The translations under genes and the position numbers were made by a program. Under the pieces are notes generated by a model, which was not told where the DNA came from, searched no databases, and worked only from the letters and a program-made list of their open reading frames with translations. Positions 60,970 to 64,000 of a stretch of DNA of 64,000 nt are shown piece after piece. This DNA comes from Mesorhizobium mediterraneum (GTDB lineage Bacteria > Pseudomonadota > Alphaproteobacteria > Rhizobiales > Rhizobiaceae): positions 1-64,000 of the forward strand of contig NZ_NPKI01000012.1 in NCBI RefSeq assembly GCF_002284565.1. Direction: 5' to 3'. The first letter of the stretch is position 1. Each line of letters starts with the position of its first letter.

Positions 60970-62394
60970 GAATTGCCATGGGTCGTTTTTGTCGAGGTCT
61001 TCCGGAAACAGACCAGGGCGGTTATCGAGCGGCGTCCAGTCGGTGTAGTAGCCCTTGATCGGCCCGAGATAGGGGGACTGCACTTCCAGGCAGCGCCTGT
61101 AGTCCATCTCGTCGGCCTCGACGATGCCAGCCTCGGGATTTTCCAGCGCCCAGACCATGCCCGCCAGCACCGCAGACGTGACCTGCATGCCCGTGGCGTT
61201 CTGATAAGGCGCCAGCTTGCGCGCTTCCGCCAGCGACAGTTGCGAGCCGTACCAATAGGCGTTCTTATCGTGGCCGTAGAGTAGCACGCCGAGCTCGTCG
61301 ACACCGTCGACCAGTTCATTTTCGTCGAGCACGTGATGCACGGCTTGCGCCTTGCCGGCGGCGCCGAACATCTCGTGCAGCGACAGCACGGCGTCGTTGC
61401 AGGGGTGGTAGGCGTAGTGGCAGGTCGGGCGATATTGAACCTTGCCCTTCTTACCGCGCAGGGTGAAGAAGTCGGCGATCGAAATCGACTCGTTGTGCGT
61501 CACCAGGAAGCCGTATTGCGGTCCAGGCGTCGGGCACCAACTGCGCACGCGTGTGTTGGCGCCCGGCTGCTCCAGAAAGATCGCGGCCTTCGAGCCGTGC
61601 TTGTGCTTCTTGGCGTTCTTCGGCATCCACGTCTCATGCGTGCCCCAGCCGAGCTCTGCCGGTTGCAACCCTTCCGAGATGAAACCTTCGACCGACCAGG
61701 TGTTCCAGAACACATCCATCGGCTTCGGCTTCTTGGTGCGCTGGGTGTCGCGCTCGGCGATGTGGATGCCCTTGACGCCGGCCTTCTTCATCAGCCTCGC
61801 CCAGCCTTCGCGATCATGCTGCGCGGGCTCCGAGAACTCGAGGCCAAGATCGGTGGCGAGGTTGACCAGCGCCTGCTTGACGAACCACGAGACCATGCCG
61901 GGATTGGCGCCGCAGGTGGAGATTGCGGTCGCACCGCCGGGGTGCGCGTGCTTTTCTTCGATCATGGATTCACGCAGCGCGTAATTGCTGCGGCTGGCAT
62001 TGTCGGCCTTGGCGTCGAAATAGAAGCCGAGCCATGGCTCGACGACGGTATCGATGTAAAGCACACCCAGCTTGCGACAGAGCCGCATCAAATCCACTGA
62101 GCCGGTGTCGACCGACAGGTTGACGCAAAAGCCCTGGCCGCCATCTTTGGTCAGCAGCGGCGTCAGCAGCTTCTTGTAGTTTTTCCTTGTCACCGCATCC
62201 TGCATGAATGTGATGCCGCGCTCGTCGAGCAGCTTGCGGTCGGTATCGCGTGGGTCGATGACCGTCATGCGCGACTTGTCGAACTTGAAATGGCGCTCGA
62301 TCAGCGGCAGCGTTCCCCGTCCGATCGAGCCGAAGCCGATCATCACGACAGGGCCGGTGATCTCGCCGTAAACGGGCCAGTTTTCATTCGCCAT
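60949..62394 (-). CDS. hss: Homospermidine synthase
   Basis: A 481-residue NAD-dependent enzyme that builds sym-homospermidine from two putrescines (or putrescine plus spermidine), a main polyamine of rhizobia. The Rossmann motif is MIGFGSIGRGTLPLIERHF near residue 18, with VIDPRDTDRK, ISTCGANPGMVSWFV and the substrate-site region WCPTPGPQYGFLVTHNESIS. GAGGGAG precedes the ATG. The usual neighbouring ornithine/lysine decarboxylase gene is not found within the window. Its last seven codons are tandemly repeated after the stop. Confidence 0.95.
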   Translation of the reverse strand: MANENWPVYGEITGPVVMIGFGSIGRGTLPLIERHFKFDKSRMTVIDPRDTDRKLLDERGITFMQDAVTRKNYKKLLTPLLTKDGGQGFCVNLSVDTGSVDLMRLCRKLGVLYIDTVVEPWLGFYFDAKADNASRSNYALRESMIEEKHAHPGGATAISTCGANPGMVSWFVKQALVNLATDLGLEFSEPAQHDREGWARLMKKAGVKGIHIAERDTQRTKKPKPMDVFWNTWSVEGFISEGLQPAELGWGTHETWMPKNAKKHKHGSKAAIFLEQPGANTRVRSWCPTPGPQYGFLVTHNESISIADFFTLRGKKGKVQYRPTCHYAYHPCNDAVLSLHEMFGAAGKAQAVHHVLDENELVDGVDELGVLLYGHDKNAYWYGSQLSLAEARKLAPYQNATGMQVTSAVLAGMVWALENPEAGIVEADEMDYRRCLEVQSPYLGPIKGYYTDWTPLDNRPGLFPEDLDKNDPWQFRNILVR

Positions 62395-62763
62395 TTATTG
62401 ATTACTCCCTCAGATAGGCTGAAAAGCCGGGCAAACAGACGCAAAGCGGAGCATTTTTTTGCCCGACCGCCACGCGCTACAACCACAGATCATTGTCATA
62501 AACCAGTGAAAAGCGCCAACCGCGGCTACGCTGCGTTGGCGACGTGGTTAAGGCCGAAACCGTGGATGGGCGAAGCTCAAGATCGGCTTTTCTCGCTTCC
62601 GCAGCAACCGACGTCCGTTAGGCCGCAATGGCGGGGAGCCTATCCGGGCAACCGTGATGAGGTCGAACGGATGTTCGCGGAGTCCGGAGCTTCATCTTCG
62701 CACGCCGGACTGCATTAGGGTGGCATTTCGCCCGCTCCTGCAAACGCCCCGCCCACGGGAAGC
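62395..62763. other. Intergenic region upstream of hss, no supported gene
   Basis: Nothing codes convincingly here. An 8-bp inverted repeat (CGGGCAAA at 62428-62435 and TTTGCCCG at 62458-62465) lies in the probable hss leader, with a TTTTTTT run inside. The remainder shows no clear promoter or RNA gene by eye. Confidence 0.5.
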
Positions 62764-63672
62764 TCAATCCCTTGGCGCTTGTCCTTCGATCAAAGTCTTG
62801 CGCCGAGCAAGCTGGTTGGCCAGGAAGTCGAGAACCGTACGAATCCGGGTCACTCGCCTGAGGTCCGGGTGGGTGAGCAGCCACAAGGCCGCCTCCATGT
62901 CCGCCAGAGGTCCAAGCACCCGCCTAAGGTCGGGATCCTGATCTGCCAGGTAGCAAGGTAGCGCGGCGACCCCCATGCCAGCATGTGCGGCGGCCTGCAG
63001 GGCCAGGAGCGAATTTGCGCGGTGGACGATCCGATCCTCGGCGACGTTCTGCTTAAGCCATCTCGCCGACTGGAGATGGGCAAGGCTCTCCTCAAAACCT
63101 ATCCAATCGAAGTCCGGCAGGGGTGCGTCAAGGGGGCGCCGCGCCAGATAGGCTGGCGAAGCGTATGGCGCAGTCGCCAGTTTGGCGAGTTTCCTTCCGA
63201 CCAAGTTGTCGGGCGGTGCGCTAACCGGCCTGATTGCGATGTCGGCGTCTCTTTTCGACAGCGTGAAGAACGAGTTGTCGACAATGAGTTCGATCATGAT
63301 CTCCGGTCGTTCCTGGGCCAATACGGTAAAGATCGGACCGAGCAGCTCGACTAAAGTGTCCGCGGTGGTCACCCTTACTGTTCCAGACGGCCGCAAATCC
63401 TGGCCAGCCAGGCGGCGCTCAAGATCGGTCAGATCGTCCAAGACGCGGGTGGCGGTAATGAGGGCGATTTCGCCGGCCAGGGTGAGCGTGTATCCATCAC
63501 GAGCACGCTCGAACAGATGTGCTCCCGAACGCCCTTCCATCGCGCCCAATCGTCGAAAAGCAGTTGAGTGGTCAACGCCCAAATGGCGGGCCGCCGCACT
63601 CAGGCTGCCGGCCTCTCCGATGGCGCGTATCAGGCGCAGGTCCGACAGTTCAAAGAGTCTTTGAGTCAGCAC
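62764..63672 (-). CDS. LysR family transcriptional regulator
   Basis: A 302-residue regulator with an N-terminal winged HTH (about 8-66: LIRAIGEAGSLSAAARHLGV then STAFRRLGAMEGRSGAHLFE) and a LysR effector domain (about 90-300). GGAGGT ends six bases before the GTG at 63672, which decides the start; a TTG at 63699 lies ahead of that ribosome site. It is divergent from a SnoaL-like gene and likely controls it. Confidence 0.9.
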   Translation of the reverse strand: MLTQRLFELSDLRLIRAIGEAGSLSAAARHLGVDHSTAFRRLGAMEGRSGAHLFERARDGYTLTLAGEIALITATRVLDDLTDLERRLAGQDLRPSGTVRVTTADTLVELLGPIFTVLAQERPEIMIELIVDNSFFTLSKRDADIAIRPVSAPPDNLVGRKLAKLATAPYASPAYLARRPLDAPLPDFDWIGFEESLAHLQSARWLKQNVAEDRIVHRANSLLALQAAAHAGMGVAALPCYLADQDPDLRRVLGPLADMEAALWLLTHPDLRRVTRIRTVLDFLANQLARRKTLIEGQAPRD

Positions 63673-63739
63673 AGCCAGACCTCCAAGTCCGGAATCCAAC
63701 GGGATGCCTCATCAAGCCGATTGCCTCTGTCCGCTCGTT

Positions 63740-63756
63740 CTTGCGGAAACTGCAAG
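63740..63756 (+). promoter_or_regulatory. Candidate LysR-type operator box
   Basis: CTTGC and GCAAG flank a seven-base core (CTTGCGGAAACTGCAAG), giving the T-N11-A pattern of LysR binding sites. It lies in the 168-base divergent region, 67 bases from the regulator start and 84 from the other gene. This is a by-eye candidate only. Confidence 0.4.
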
Positions 63757-63840
63757 CTCTGCTTTCATTTTTGCCGGGTATTTTTGCAAAGCATGAAGAC
63801 AAATATAGCTTGTAGCACATAACCACGGAAGGAGATCGAC

Positions 63841-64000
63841 ATGGGCGCTCCCTCGCCAGAACTCTGCAATCTGTGGCTGGCACGCGCCTTCAATGCGCAC
63901 GACGTGAGTGCAGCAATAGCGATGTATCATCCTGCCGCATCAATCGTTCAGGTGGATCAGGTCCACGGTGGCACAACGATCGCGCGCGGCGCCGACGCCA
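63841..64000 (+). CDS. SnoaL/NTF2-like domain protein, 5' part only
   Basis: The first 53 codons of a gene cut by the window end. It starts MGAPSPELCNLWLARAFNAHD and continues to AIAMYHPAASIVQVD, the helix-then-strand pattern of NTF2/SnoaL-like small proteins (ketosteroid isomerase fold). AAGGAG lies six bases before the ATG. It is divergent from the LysR regulator. The function cannot be told from this fragment. Confidence 0.7.
   Translation, partial: MGAPSPELCNLWLARAFNAHDVSAAIAMYHPAASIVQVDQVHGGTTIARGADA

Overview
The window looks like a high-GC Rhizobiales chromosome, most probably Mesorhizobium or a close relative. The evidence is the near-complete match of the encoded CpdR to the rhizobial form, a homospermidine synthase, an hsp20 gene with a ROSE-like leader, several ABC importers with their own regulators, and short two-hairpin intergenic repeats of the kind scattered through Mesorhizobium genomes. 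The genus is an inference; no marker gene long enough for a firm call is present. The window opens on the tail of an rRNA operon (23S end, 5S, initiator tRNA-Met).

Region 1 (0.7-12.6 kb). A divergent RpiR regulator precedes a five-gene set: N-formylglutamate amidohydrolase-like hydrolase, APC-type permease, glutamine-synthetase-like ligase, aldehyde dehydrogenase and iron alcohol dehydrogenase. Together these fit uptake of an amine or amino alcohol, gamma-glutamylation of its nitrogen, two-step oxidation of the alcohol, and release of glutamate. A polyamine/iron-type ABC importer follows on the same strand.

Region 2 (12.6-17 kb). A frameshifted glutathione S-transferase, a CPA1 sodium/proton antiporter, an endonuclease/exonuclease/phosphatase-fold protein and an EamA transporter.

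Region 3 (17.0-33.1 kb). This is the most interesting part. Fourteen minus-strand genes are almost all overlapping or within 60 bases of each other: LacI regulator, Gfo/Idh/MocA oxidoreductase, fused CoA-transferase, enoyl-CoA hydratase, aldehyde dehydrogenase, CUT1 sugar-type importer (binding protein, two permeases, ATPase), two GMC oxidoreductases, an SDR and a Dabb protein. They face a divergent DUF993 aldolase-like gene. Two copies of an inverted repeat centred on GGAACGTTCC lie 162 bp apart between lacI and DUF993. One fills the spacer of a good -35/-10 promoter. No described pathway that I can name uses this combination.

Region 4 (33-41.5 kb). GDP-fucose synthase, a tiny lipoprotein, tRNA-Val, cpdR, a second N-formylglutamate amidohydrolase, hisN, a small conserved protein, a lysophospholipase-like hydrolase, hsp20 (with RpoH promoter and thermosensor leader), and threonine aldolase.

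Region 5 (42-64 kb). Mostly core genes: gltBD (glutamate synthase), a DUF459 SGNH-like protein, lytic transglycosylase, galU, an outer-membrane beta-barrel, kdsD, nfeD and an SPFH protein, hemH, a 5'-nucleotidase with an added LysM domain, an Omp10-like lipoprotein, homospermidine synthase, and a LysR regulator divergent from a SnoaL/NTF2-like gene cut by the window end.

No CRISPR array, prophage, insertion sequence or integrase was seen.
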